Shown: one piece after another, positions 1 through 7,652 of the stretch
How the letters are laid out: every line of letters begins with the position of its first letter
How positions within the stretch are numbered: position 1 is the stretch's first letter
Origin: Sphingobacterium spiritivorum
GTDB taxonomy: Bacteria; Bacteroidota; Bacteroidia; Sphingobacteriales; Sphingobacteriaceae
NCBI RefSeq assembly: GCF_016725325.1
Contig: NZ_CP068083.1
Span: 1,984,001-2,048,000, forward strand
Direction: 5' to 3'
DNA length: 64,000 nucleotides
Made by a program: the position numbers and the translations under genes
The notes under the pieces: generated by a model
Told to the model about the DNA's origin: nothing
Databases searched by the model: none
The model's input: the letters and a program-made list of their open reading frames with translations, nothing else

Positions 1-719
1 CTAGATATTATTGGAAATTAATTTTGTTAAGCATTATTTTGAGTGGATCAAGTCTTGCAATAATTTGTTTGGGGTTGTGTTTGATTTTATCATTCAAAAG
101 AATATCTATCATTAAGGTTATGATTGGCGCCTCTCTATCTTTTTTAATTGGCATTTTGGTGTATAATTTTTATCCTTCTTTTAAACTTAGAGTTGATGAT
201 ACAATGAATTCTTTTATTACCAAAGATCTGACCCAAGCTAACCTGAGCTCATATGCATTATTATCAAATCTGTTTGTAGCTCTTAAAAGTTTCGAATCAA
301 ATCCGATATTTGGTAACGGTATAGGCTCTCATCTTACTTCTAGAGAATTATATTTAGGTGGTGTTAAAGGGATAAGTGTTTTTGAAGAAATGGGAATGGA
401 TAATTTAAATGCGCAAGATGCTGGTTCCTTGTTTATTCGATTGCTTTCTGAAACAGGATTATTAGGACTAATACTATTTGGATATTTTCTTTATCATTTT
501 TATGTGAAAAATGATAAAGAAAATATTTTGTATCAAAACTCTATAATAAGTAAGGGTATTTTGATTTATTTCTTTGCAAAACTTTTTAGAGAAGGACATT
601 ATTTTTCTCCCGAAATGTATTTCTTTGTTTTTTTATATGTATTCAATAATTTCCAATCAAAGGTTCTTTTAAGAAAATCTAATTATAGCGAATATGACTC
701 AAACTATATTAATAATTGA
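1..719 (+). CDS. Wzy/O-antigen ligase-like polymerase, 3' part
   Basis: C-terminal part of a polytopic membrane protein; the frame is open to the window edge (codons from base 3), so the 5' end is missing and the TTG at 24 is probably not the start. Hydrophobic helices at both ends flank a hydrophilic loop containing SNPIFGNGIGSH, the type of loop seen in O-antigen polymerase/ligase (Wzy/WaaL) proteins, with a following G-L-x-G-L-I-L helix. Inferred role: joining lipid-linked repeat units of a surface polysaccharide at the periplasmic face of the inner membrane. It heads the glycan genes that follow and is very AT-rich. Polymerase versus ligase cannot be told apart here. Confidence 0.6.
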   Translation, partial: RYYWKLILLSIILSGSSLAIICLGLCLILSFKRISIIKVMIGASLSFLIGILVYNFYPSFKLRVDDTMNSFITKDLTQANLSSYALLSNLFVALKSFESNPIFGNGIGSHLTSRELYLGGVKGISVFEEMGMDNLNAQDAGSLFIRLLSETGLLGLILFGYFLYHFYVKNDKENILYQNSIISKGILIYFFAKLFREGHYFSPEMYFFVFLYVFNNFQSKVLLRKSNYSEYDSNYINN

Positions 720-823
720 GACGTACAGATACTTTTAAACTATCTTATCTAAAATAAGAGAAACGAAATGACAAGTGGTTTACATAATAGATTCTTGTAT
801 GATACTTATGCTTTTATAATAAG

Positions 824-839
824 ATCTTTTTAAAAAGAT
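824..839. other. 16-bp perfect palindrome before a start codon
   Basis: ATCTTTTTAAAAAGAT, a perfect palindrome ending 12 bases before the ATG at 852. The 132-base gap between the polymerase and the next gene holds no other clear signal. It could be a weak hairpin or an operator; AT-rich palindromes of this kind also arise by chance. Confidence 0.25.
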
Positions 840-851
840 GAAATTTAATTT

Positions 852-2642
852 ATGAACATTAAAGTAATAATATACTTATTAATCTTGCTCTCTTTTGTAA
901 GTGAATCGTATTCACAAACTGGGTCTAATGATCAAGGAAATAACTCTGCATCCTATGAATCTGTAAGTGTCTGGCGGGATGGTAGTCCAATGACAAAAGA
1001 AAAGGTAGATGGAGTAATTTATATAAAAAAGGAAAATAAATTTTACAAACGAAATTATAGCGGGAAACTTAATGTGAAATGGTTTGGGGCAAAGGGGGAT
1101 GGTAAGACAGATGATTCCAAAGCCATTCAGGCAGCCTTTGACTATGGAGAGTCTCTGTTTTTTCCAGCAGGGAAGTATAAATTTAATGCGCGCTTGAATC
1201 AGCATATGGAGCTGGAAGGGGATGCAGGAAATACATATTTGATGCCATTTGATATAAAGCGTGCAATAATTATTTATAATGCGAAAGCTCCTTTTTGGAC
1301 ATATTCAAGTTCAATGGTTAACATGATCGTATCTTCTAATAACAAAGAAGGGACAGGTATATCATTTGGTACTGATATAAATGGCAAGCAAGAGCCAGAT
1401 GGGCAGTACAGTGGAAATGTAACATTCCGAAATGTTTTATTTCAGGGGTTCGATAAAGCTATCACTTTCCCGTGGGGGAATATAGGATGTACCTTTTTTA
1501 GCTGCTCATTTCAACAAAATCGCTATGGTGTGTATAGTTTAGATAACAAAGGTAGTGGTGATAATATGCATGCTGGTAACAAATATTTTTATACATGTGA
1601 GTTTGATTCTAACGATATTGCTGTATACTTTCATAATTTGACAGATGGGTTTGGAGGAGTCAGTTTTACAGATTGCATCTTTCAATTCAATCTTATAAAT
1701 GGATTCTTTTATTCCAATAATACATATACACCTGTAAGCTTTATAAATTGCTGGGATGAAAAAAGATTAGGAGATATGTCAAAGAGTGTTAACGTCGATG
1801 TTTTTGATAATAAAAAACTTAGTAGTAAGAAATATCAATCTACAAGCTATATCTTTGATGGTAAGGATTGTTCATATAATTTTATTGGAGGTCGATTGAC
1901 TAATATTGATATTCGTGGTAAAAATATTGTTGTTAATGCATATTCATCGAAGGTAGAGTATAGTAAAGGTGTTTCTAGTGCGCCATTTTCAATAGCAGCT
2001 ACATCGTTTTTAAATTTATATTATCCTAGTACAGATGGAGGTCTTCAGTCTATATCAGGCATTAGGTTGATAGGATTTCCCACATTAAAAAATAATATGA
2101 TACAGGTGTCAGAAACGAAGTCCGAAACTCGATATCTTCCTTTGCAAGATGATTTTGCGATGCCTGGTATGGTTGAACATTTTTCAGTAAATTTTAATAA
2201 AGCAATAAATCTCAATGGCTCATTTCTACCAGAAAAACCTGAGACTTTGCCTACATCAAATAAAACTTTTTCAGGTCAGTTAGTCAAATTAGCATTTTCG
2301 GAGAAGAATCAGTATATTTTAGTTGAAAATTCAAAAATTACCCTTAAACCAGGATATTATTTCATTTTTATAAAGACAAGAATATCTCAGGGTGACCCAA
2401 TGTTATTTGTCTGGGATCGTAATCTTGTGCAGTTTGTTTCTTTCAGCCCCTTTTTAGATGGGAAGTCGCACAATTACGGTGCTTACGGTTACTTACCAAG
2501 TACTTCTGAAATATTCCTAGATATTTCGTCAAACGATGGAAAAAAAGTAGAACTACTTCTTGAAAAGTATGAAATATATAAGTTTGACTCACTCAATGAG
2601 CTGAAAGAGTTTTTTATTAAAAATAACAATGATTCGAAGTAA
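852..2642 (+). CDS. Secreted pectate-lyase-superfamily (beta-helix) protein
   Basis: 596 residues. A signal peptide (about 1-21, ending SYSQ) precedes VKWFGAKGDGKTDDSKAIQ, the N-terminal signature of the Pectate_lyase_3/GH28-like right-handed beta-helix superfamily (W-F-G-A-K-G-D-G-x-T-D-D, then the F-F-P-A-G-K-Y element). The middle shows F-x-N/F-x-C repeats of helix coils; residues from about 450 look like a separate beta-sandwich. Inferred role: periplasmic or surface lyase, epimerase or hydrolase acting on the polysaccharide made by this cluster. Its last 14 bases overlap the next gene, so the two are translationally coupled. Catalytic residues were not identifiable, so the exact reaction is unknown. 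Confidence 0.75.
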   Translation: MNIKVIIYLLILLSFVSESYSQTGSNDQGNNSASYESVSVWRDGSPMTKEKVDGVIYIKKENKFYKRNYSGKLNVKWFGAKGDGKTDDSKAIQAAFDYGESLFFPAGKYKFNARLNQHMELEGDAGNTYLMPFDIKRAIIIYNAKAPFWTYSSSMVNMIVSSNNKEGTGISFGTDINGKQEPDGQYSGNVTFRNVLFQGFDKAITFPWGNIGCTFFSCSFQQNRYGVYSLDNKGSGDNMHAGNKYFYTCEFDSNDIAVYFHNLTDGFGGVSFTDCIFQFNLINGFFYSNNTYTPVSFINCWDEKRLGDMSKSVNVDVFDNKKLSSKKYQSTSYIFDGKDCSYNFIGGRLTNIDIRGKNIVVNAYSSKVEYSKGVSSAPFSIAATSFLNLYYPSTDGGLQSISGIRLIGFPTLKNNMIQVSETKSETRYLPLQDDFAMPGMVEHFSVNFNKAINLNGSFLPEKPETLPTSNKTFSGQLVKLAFSEKNQYILVENSKITLKPGYYFIFIKTRISQGDPMLFVWDRNLVQFVSFSPFLDGKSHNYGAYGYLPSTSEIFLDISSNDGKKVELLLEKYEIYKFDSLNELKEFFIKNNNDSK

Positions 2643-3657
2643 TTATAGCTTATTGATAGATGCTATCTATATACATAATGGTGGAGGTAAAGTTCTTTTA
2701 GATTATTTAGTTGATAATCTTGAAAAAACAGATTTGGAAATATATTATTTATTTGATAGAAGAATAGAGGACAGACCTTATCAGATCAAATCAACAAATC
2801 GAATAGAATATTTAGACTCAACGTTTTCGAAACGATTGATGTTCTATTTTCGAAATAGAACCCGATTCGGAAAAATATTTATTCTTGGAAACGTACCTCC
2901 GCCTATAAAGATCCGAGGTAAAGTTTTTACTTATTTTCACAATACAATCCTTCTTAATATTCCAAAAGAGTTTGGTGTATTTGAGACCATTCTTTTCCAT
3001 ATCAAGCTTTTTGTTATTAAGACATTAAAAAAAAACACAGATGTTTGGTTTACCCAAAGTGAGATAGTTTCGAATCGTCTATCAAATAGTATCGCAAATT
3101 CGATTGAAGTTCGTGTTATGCCATTTTATCCTAAAATAATGGTGGAGAATGGTAATGTTTCTCGCAAGATTGGTAGGTTTTTATATGTAAGCAATGCACA
3201 AGCAAACAAAAATCATATTCGACTTATTGCAGCGTTTTGCAAGGCATATGACAGTACTGGTAAGGGGGAACTCGTTTTAACTGTGAACAATAATTTTCCT
3301 GAGATTCTTTTGCTGATCAATGAAGCACGTAGTAAAGGATATCCAATATTCAATATAGGATTTGTAGACAGAGAAAAGCTGGCTACAGAATATTCTGAGT
3401 CAGAATTCGTGATCTTTCCATCACTATCAGAAAGCTTTGGACTGGGTTTGATAGAGGGAATCGAAATGGGGTGTAAGATTATTGGGGCTGACTTGGAATA
3501 TACATATGCTGTCTGCCATCCAAGTGATGTTTTTGATCCTGGTGATGTTAATTCTATCTGTGAAGCTATTGTTAGATCACTTTCGCTATCGGTAAAAGTT
3601 AATAGTGTTGTCAAAGTGTCAGATCAAATGAATAAATTGATCGATATTCTTCGCTAA
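2629..3657 (+). CDS. Glycosyltransferase, GT4 type
   Basis: 342 residues, cytoplasmic GT-B-like enzyme. An N-terminal N-G-G-G-K element lies near residue 17, and the C-terminal half carries YVSNAQANKNHIRLI and the E-x7-E nucleotide-sugar site (ESFGLGLIEGIE) typical of GT4. It would add one sugar to the lipid-linked repeat unit. The ATG at 2629 lies inside the preceding gene (14-base overlap), supporting a single operon. Sugar and acceptor cannot be predicted. Confidence 0.8.
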   Translation: MIRSNYSLLIDAIYIHNGGGKVLLDYLVDNLEKTDLEIYYLFDRRIEDRPYQIKSTNRIEYLDSTFSKRLMFYFRNRTRFGKIFILGNVPPPIKIRGKVFTYFHNTILLNIPKEFGVFETILFHIKLFVIKTLKKNTDVWFTQSEIVSNRLSNSIANSIEVRVMPFYPKIMVENGNVSRKIGRFLYVSNAQANKNHIRLIAAFCKAYDSTGKGELVLTVNNNFPEILLLINEARSKGYPIFNIGFVDREKLATEYSESEFVIFPSLSESFGLGLIEGIEMGCKIIGADLEYTYAVCHPSDVFDPGDVNSICEAIVRSLSLSVKVNSVVKVSDQMNKLIDILR

Positions 3658-3686
3658 TCAAATTACAGAGTGGATTGTGATTTTGT

Positions 3687-4523
3687 TTGTATTTAATTAT
3701 CAAAAAAAATAAAATTTTGGTTACCTCATCTATTGTTTTATATAAAACCAGTCATTTAGAGGCTGAACGTACTATTAAATGTGTGTTGTCGAGCAATATT
3801 CAATTTTTGTACCTAATAGACAATTCTCCTTCGGATGATCTCAGGCAGGTTTCGTCCGATCAAAGAATAGTCTACATTCATAATCCATCTAATCCAGGGT
3901 TTGGTGCATCGCACAATATAGCAATCTGGGATGCAATAGCTCGTGATGCTAAGTACCACTTTGTTATCAATCCTGATGTTTCGTTTACAACCGGTGTGAT
4001 AGAAAAGATGGTTTCTTACATGGATTCCCATGATCATGTTGCGATGATTATGCCGCAGGTATTAAATGAAGATGATACAATTCAACACCTTCCAAAGCTG
4101 TTACCTTCACCACTTTCAATAATTCAGCGAATACTGAACAGACGTTATGGGTGGTTTAAGCGATTTATAATAGATTATGAGCTTAGGATGGTTCCAAATC
4201 ATACGATTTATAGCGCACCTATTATTTCAGGTTGTTTTACTTTATTTCGTTTAGATGCCTTACGAAAAGTTGGAGTATATGATGATAAATTTTTTATGTA
4301 TTTTGAGGACTGGGATTTATCCCGGAGAATGCATGTCTACTATGATACAATCTATTATCCCGAAGTTTCTATCTATCATGGGTATGAATCAGGAGCAAAT
4401 AAGAGTATGAAATTATTTAAGATCTTTGTGAGGTCAGCAATATACTATTTTAGTAAATGGGGTTGGATTTTTGATGGAAAACGTCGTTTGATAAATAAAA
4501 AAACAATTCAGCAGTTTAAATGA
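3687..4523 (+). CDS. Glycosyltransferase, GT2 type (rhamnosyltransferase-like)
   Basis: About 278 residues. GT-A fold hallmarks: SSIVLYKT near the N-terminus, NPSNPGFGASHN, the metal-binding NPD in VINPDVSF, and FMYFEDWDLSRRMH with the conserved ED. This arrangement is common in rhamnosyltransferase-like GT2 enzymes. No ATG is available: TTG at 3687 is the first candidate after an in-frame stop at 3678, and TTG at 3717 also fits. The 3' end overlaps the next gene by 4 bases (ATGA). Confidence 0.8.
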   Translation: MYLIIKKNKILVTSSIVLYKTSHLEAERTIKCVLSSNIQFLYLIDNSPSDDLRQVSSDQRIVYIHNPSNPGFGASHNIAIWDAIARDAKYHFVINPDVSFTTGVIEKMVSYMDSHDHVAMIMPQVLNEDDTIQHLPKLLPSPLSIIQRILNRRYGWFKRFIIDYELRMVPNHTIYSAPIISGCFTLFRLDALRKVGVYDDKFFMYFEDWDLSRRMHVYYDTIYYPEVSIYHGYESGANKSMKLFKIFVRSAIYYFSKWGWIFDGKRRLINKKTIQQFK

Positions 4524-5431
4524 AAGTTGTTATAATAGGCACATCTGGTTTTGTGGGCAGGAATTTGCAAAAATTTCTATTGGATAAGAGGTATAATGTG
4601 AAGAATCTTTCTTTAAGAAATATAGATTGGCAACTAAATATGCCCTCTGAAGCTACAGCAGTCATCCACTTAGCTGGTAAAGCCCATGATACATCAAATA
4701 CCTCGGATCCCGAAGAATATTTTAAAGTTAACAGAGATTTGACTATAGAGTTATTTGATCTTTTTTTACAATCTGATATTAAAGACTTTTTCTATTTCAG
4801 CTCTGTTAAAGCAGTTGCTGACACTGTGAATGATATATTGGTAGAAGATGTCAATGGATCACCTTTGACTCCTTATGGTAAATCAAAATTGGAAGCGGAA
4901 CAGTATCTGTTAAACAAAGTTTTGCCTTTAGGAAAACGTCTTTTTATTATCCGGCCATGTATGATCCATGGCCCGGGAAATAAAGGAAATCTTAATTTGC
5001 TATATAAAGTAGTAGAAAAAGGATTGCCTTGGCCATTGGCTGGTTTTCATAATCAACGATCATTTTTGAGTATAGATAACCTTAACTATCTGTTGGAACA
5101 GATGATAGTAAATACAAGTCTACCGTCCGGAGTCTATAACTTTGCCGATGACGATGCAGTATCTACTAATGATTTGGTCTCTTTAATTGCACGTACGTTA
5201 GGAAAGTCACCCAAGTTATGGTCTGTTCCTGTGGGATTGATAAGGGGAGTTGTTAAAATAGGAGATATACTACCTTTACCTTTAAATTCTGAGCGACTGA
5301 AGAAATTAACAGAGTCTTATGTTGTCTCCAATCAGAAGATCAAAACTGCATTAGGTATTGAGAAATTACCATTGACTGCAACTGAAGGATTGGTGAAAAC
5401 GATCAGATCCTTTAATGCAGGCAAGAATTAG
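4520..5431 (+). CDS. NAD-dependent sugar-nucleotide reductase/epimerase (WbpV-like)
   Basis: 303-residue extended SDR. The Rossmann motif G-T-S-G-F-V-G sits at residues 7-13, IHLAGKAH follows, the catalytic Ser is in YFSSVKAV and Y-x3-K in PYGKSKLEAEQ, then IIRPCMIHGPG. The pairing with the WbpL-like transferase next door resembles wbpV-wbpL of Pseudomonas O-antigen loci, suggesting reduction of UDP-4-keto-6-deoxy-GlcNAc to UDP-QuiNAc or UDP-FucNAc. The 4-keto substrate could come from the dehydratase at 11628-13571. SDR family membership is sure; the substrate is inferred. Confidence 0.8.
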   Translation: MKVVIIGTSGFVGRNLQKFLLDKRYNVKNLSLRNIDWQLNMPSEATAVIHLAGKAHDTSNTSDPEEYFKVNRDLTIELFDLFLQSDIKDFFYFSSVKAVADTVNDILVEDVNGSPLTPYGKSKLEAEQYLLNKVLPLGKRLFIIRPCMIHGPGNKGNLNLLYKVVEKGLPWPLAGFHNQRSFLSIDNLNYLLEQMIVNTSLPSGVYNFADDDAVSTNDLVSLIARTLGKSPKLWSVPVGLIRGVVKIGDILPLPLNSERLKKLTESYVVSNQKIKTALGIEKLPLTATEGLVKTIRSFNAGKN

Positions 5432-5451
5432 TATAAAATAAATAGTAAATA

Positions 5452-6411
5452 ATGATATACATAATAATATTTATAACTCTTTTTATTGCTGAGCTGCTTT
5501 ACTTTAAAATTGCAGACCGGTTTAATATTATAGATAAGCCAAACGAACGTAGTTCACATACCTCTGTTACATTGAGGGGGGGCGGAGTTATATTTTATTT
5601 GGGGGCATTTGCTTATTTTGTTATTTCCGGCTTTCAGTATCCCTATTTCTTTTTCGGATTGACCTTGATGACAGTTGTTAGCTTCGCGGATGATGTAATG
5701 ACCTTGTCCAATAAGATCCGTCTATTAGTTCATTTGCTTTCGGTATTGTTAATGGCCTACGAACTGGATGTGTTTGACATGCCCTGGTATTACCTGGCCA
5801 TTACTTTTGTAATTGTCATTGGAGTTATCAATGCGTACAATTTCATGGATGGAATTAACGGCATTACAGCTTGTTATAGTCTTGCAGTAGGAGGTTTATT
5901 AATGTTAGTCAGCCATCAGATTGATTTCATTGATCGGGATTTGCTGATCTATAGTATGTTATCGGTACTGGTTTTTGCCTTTTTCAACTTCAGATCAAAA
6001 GCTAAATGTTTTGCTGGTGATGTAGGATCTGTTGCTATAGCGTTTATCTTACTATTTGCTATTGCGGCATTGATTATTAAATCGCAGAATCTTATCTATA
6101 TCCTCTTCTTGTCTGTTTATGGCATTGATACGATCTGGACAATTATTAGGCGTTTGTCAAAAGGAGAAAATATCTTTAAAGCGCACCGTTCTCATTTGTA
6201 TCAATATCTTGGAAATGAAGCGGGTGTAAATAAGCTGATGGTATCTTTTCTATACGGCGCTTTACAGTTTTTAATTGGTTTTGTCGTTATTCAAGTTGCA
6301 AACGAAACAGTTAACGTTATGATTATTTTCTCTTTGTCTTTACTAGCCTTTCTCAGTATCCTATATCTGATTATAAAGAGTAGTATAATTAAGAAATACG
6401 TAAACAAGTAG
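5452..6411 (+). CDS. Undecaprenyl-phosphate sugar-1-phosphate transferase (WbpL/WecA family)
   Basis: 319 residues with about ten hydrophobic helices. Conserved MraY/WecA-family loops: DKPNERSSHTSVTLRGGG near the N-terminus, the aspartates in SFADDVMTLS, NAYNFMDGINGIT (N-x-x-N-x-x-D-G-x-x-G), CFAGDVGS, and the His loop AHRSHLYQ. It would start each repeat unit by moving a sugar-1-phosphate from UDP-sugar to undecaprenyl phosphate at the inner membrane. It lies 20 bases after the reductase, so probably in the same operon. Confidence 0.88.
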   Translation: MIYIIIFITLFIAELLYFKIADRFNIIDKPNERSSHTSVTLRGGGVIFYLGAFAYFVISGFQYPYFFFGLTLMTVVSFADDVMTLSNKIRLLVHLLSVLLMAYELDVFDMPWYYLAITFVIVIGVINAYNFMDGINGITACYSLAVGGLLMLVSHQIDFIDRDLLIYSMLSVLVFAFFNFRSKAKCFAGDVGSVAIAFILLFAIAALIIKSQNLIYILFLSVYGIDTIWTIIRRLSKGENIFKAHRSHLYQYLGNEAGVNKLMVSFLYGALQFLIGFVVIQVANETVNVMIIFSLSLLAFLSILYLIIKSSIIKKYVNK

Positions 6412-6423
6412 CAGATTCAGAAT

Positions 6424-6849
6424 ATGATAAACTTCATCACTGGCGGTATTGCGAAAGACCATAGAGGTCAGATCCGATTTGTCAATGATTTTGATATGTC
6501 GTTGATCAAACGGTTTTATATTATTAAGAATGCAGATGTCGAATTGATCAGAGGCTGGCGGGCGCATCGGATAGAACAGCGTTGGTTTTATGTATTGTCC
6601 GGAGCATTTTCGGTAGATCTGGTTAAGATTGATAATTGGGATTCACCTTCAGAAGATCTTGCTGTAGAGACAGAAATCTTAAAGTCAGAAGAACATAGAG
6701 TATTGCATGTACCGGTAGGATATGGTACTGCTTTCCGGGCTTTAGAACCGGATAGTGAGCTATTAGTCTTTGCGGACTATGGTATCGAAAATGCAAAGCT
6801 TGACGATCATACCTATCCGTTGGATTATTTTGTTAACATCAGCCGCTAG
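6424..6849 (+). CDS. WxcM/FdtA-like sugar cupin
   Basis: 141-residue single-domain cupin. GGIAKDHRGQIRFVNDFD at the N-terminus, the metal/substrate His in WRAHRIEQRWFYVLSG, and a C-terminal P-L-D-Y-F element match the WxcM C-terminal / dTDP-sugar 3,4-ketoisomerase / sugar-epimerase cupin family. It begins 12 bases after the transferase, so it acts in the same pathway, probably isomerizing or epimerizing a 4-keto sugar nucleotide. The exact reaction is not readable from the sequence. Confidence 0.75.
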   Translation: MINFITGGIAKDHRGQIRFVNDFDMSLIKRFYIIKNADVELIRGWRAHRIEQRWFYVLSGAFSVDLVKIDNWDSPSEDLAVETEILKSEEHRVLHVPVGYGTAFRALEPDSELLVFADYGIENAKLDDHTYPLDYFVNISR

Positions 6850-6988
6850 ATGCCAATCGGTAGCTCCTCAGAGAAAGAATTAAGCCGGAACATTTTTATT
6901 CAGCCGGATAAAAGTTTCTTTGTTTGCCATTGTTAATGATTTTCGATAACTTGCTGATAATGAAATAACCTTTCAATATCAGTAAGTT

Positions 6989-7429
6989 ATGATGCAGTTC
7001 AGATTTTTTATAGTTATTCTCTTTGTTTTTCTATCCCTCAGCCTTTCTGCACAACAGATAAATACATTTCAGCAGCGAAATGTAGATGCGACTGCAGACT
7101 CCACATTTACAAAATCCATACGATACTTACATAATAACGGATACCGGATTACTGCTGTAGACCGGCAATCGGGCTTTATACAGGTACAAACCTATATCAA
7201 GTATAATAAGGTTTTCTCAGCTAAAATGGGAGAATGGAGAACATGTAATTTTCTGATTCAGCCAGGTAATTCTAATCAAGCTTTAGTAACATTGAATATT
7301 TATCAGGTGGATAAGATCTTTGGAGGTGATATCCACAATAAAACAGCTTATGACGAAGATAACGGATTAAGTAATGATCCCAAATTGTATCAGGAAATCT
7401 GGGATAAATTGTTGCCAGCATTAAGATAG
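6989..7429 (+). CDS. Small secreted protein of unknown function
   Basis: 146 residues. Signal peptide about 1-21 (hydrophobic core, cleavage near LSAQ). The mature part has F-x-K-S-I-R-Y-L-H-N-N-G-Y-R-I-x-x-V-D-R-x-S-G-F-I-Q-V, a pattern like small exported proteins with a BamC-like alpha/beta fold; that resemblance is only suggestive. It stands alone, 139 bases after the cupin, and ends before a convergent terminator. I do not recognise the family. Confidence 0.6.
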   Translation: MMQFRFFIVILFVFLSLSLSAQQINTFQQRNVDATADSTFTKSIRYLHNNGYRITAVDRQSGFIQVQTYIKYNKVFSAKMGEWRTCNFLIQPGNSNQALVTLNIYQVDKIFGGDIHNKTAYDEDNGLSNDPKLYQEIWDKLLPALR

Positions 7430-7619
7430 TAAAGACCAGCTACTAATATAGTACAAAGGATTTGCTCCGGCCATTTTTGTTAAATCGGATATCAAAAAAT
7501 AGAATTAAATACTAACAGGGTACAAGCGATAGAAATAGTGATTAATACCGGATGTAAGTAATTATCACTAATATAATAATCAATAAACCGATGTGGTTAT
7601 TGCAATAATAAGTAAAAGC

Positions 7620-7645
7620 AAAGAGCTGGCAATATCCAGCTCTTT
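7620..7645. terminator. Bidirectional terminator hairpin
   Basis: Perfect 10-bp inverted repeat AAAGAGCTGG / CCAGCTCTTT with a 6-base loop, between the convergent secreted-protein gene and the hydrolase gene. T-rich DNA follows on both strands. It starts 8 bases past the stop of the minus-strand hydrolase. Confidence 0.75.
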
Positions 7646-7652
7646 GTTATTT

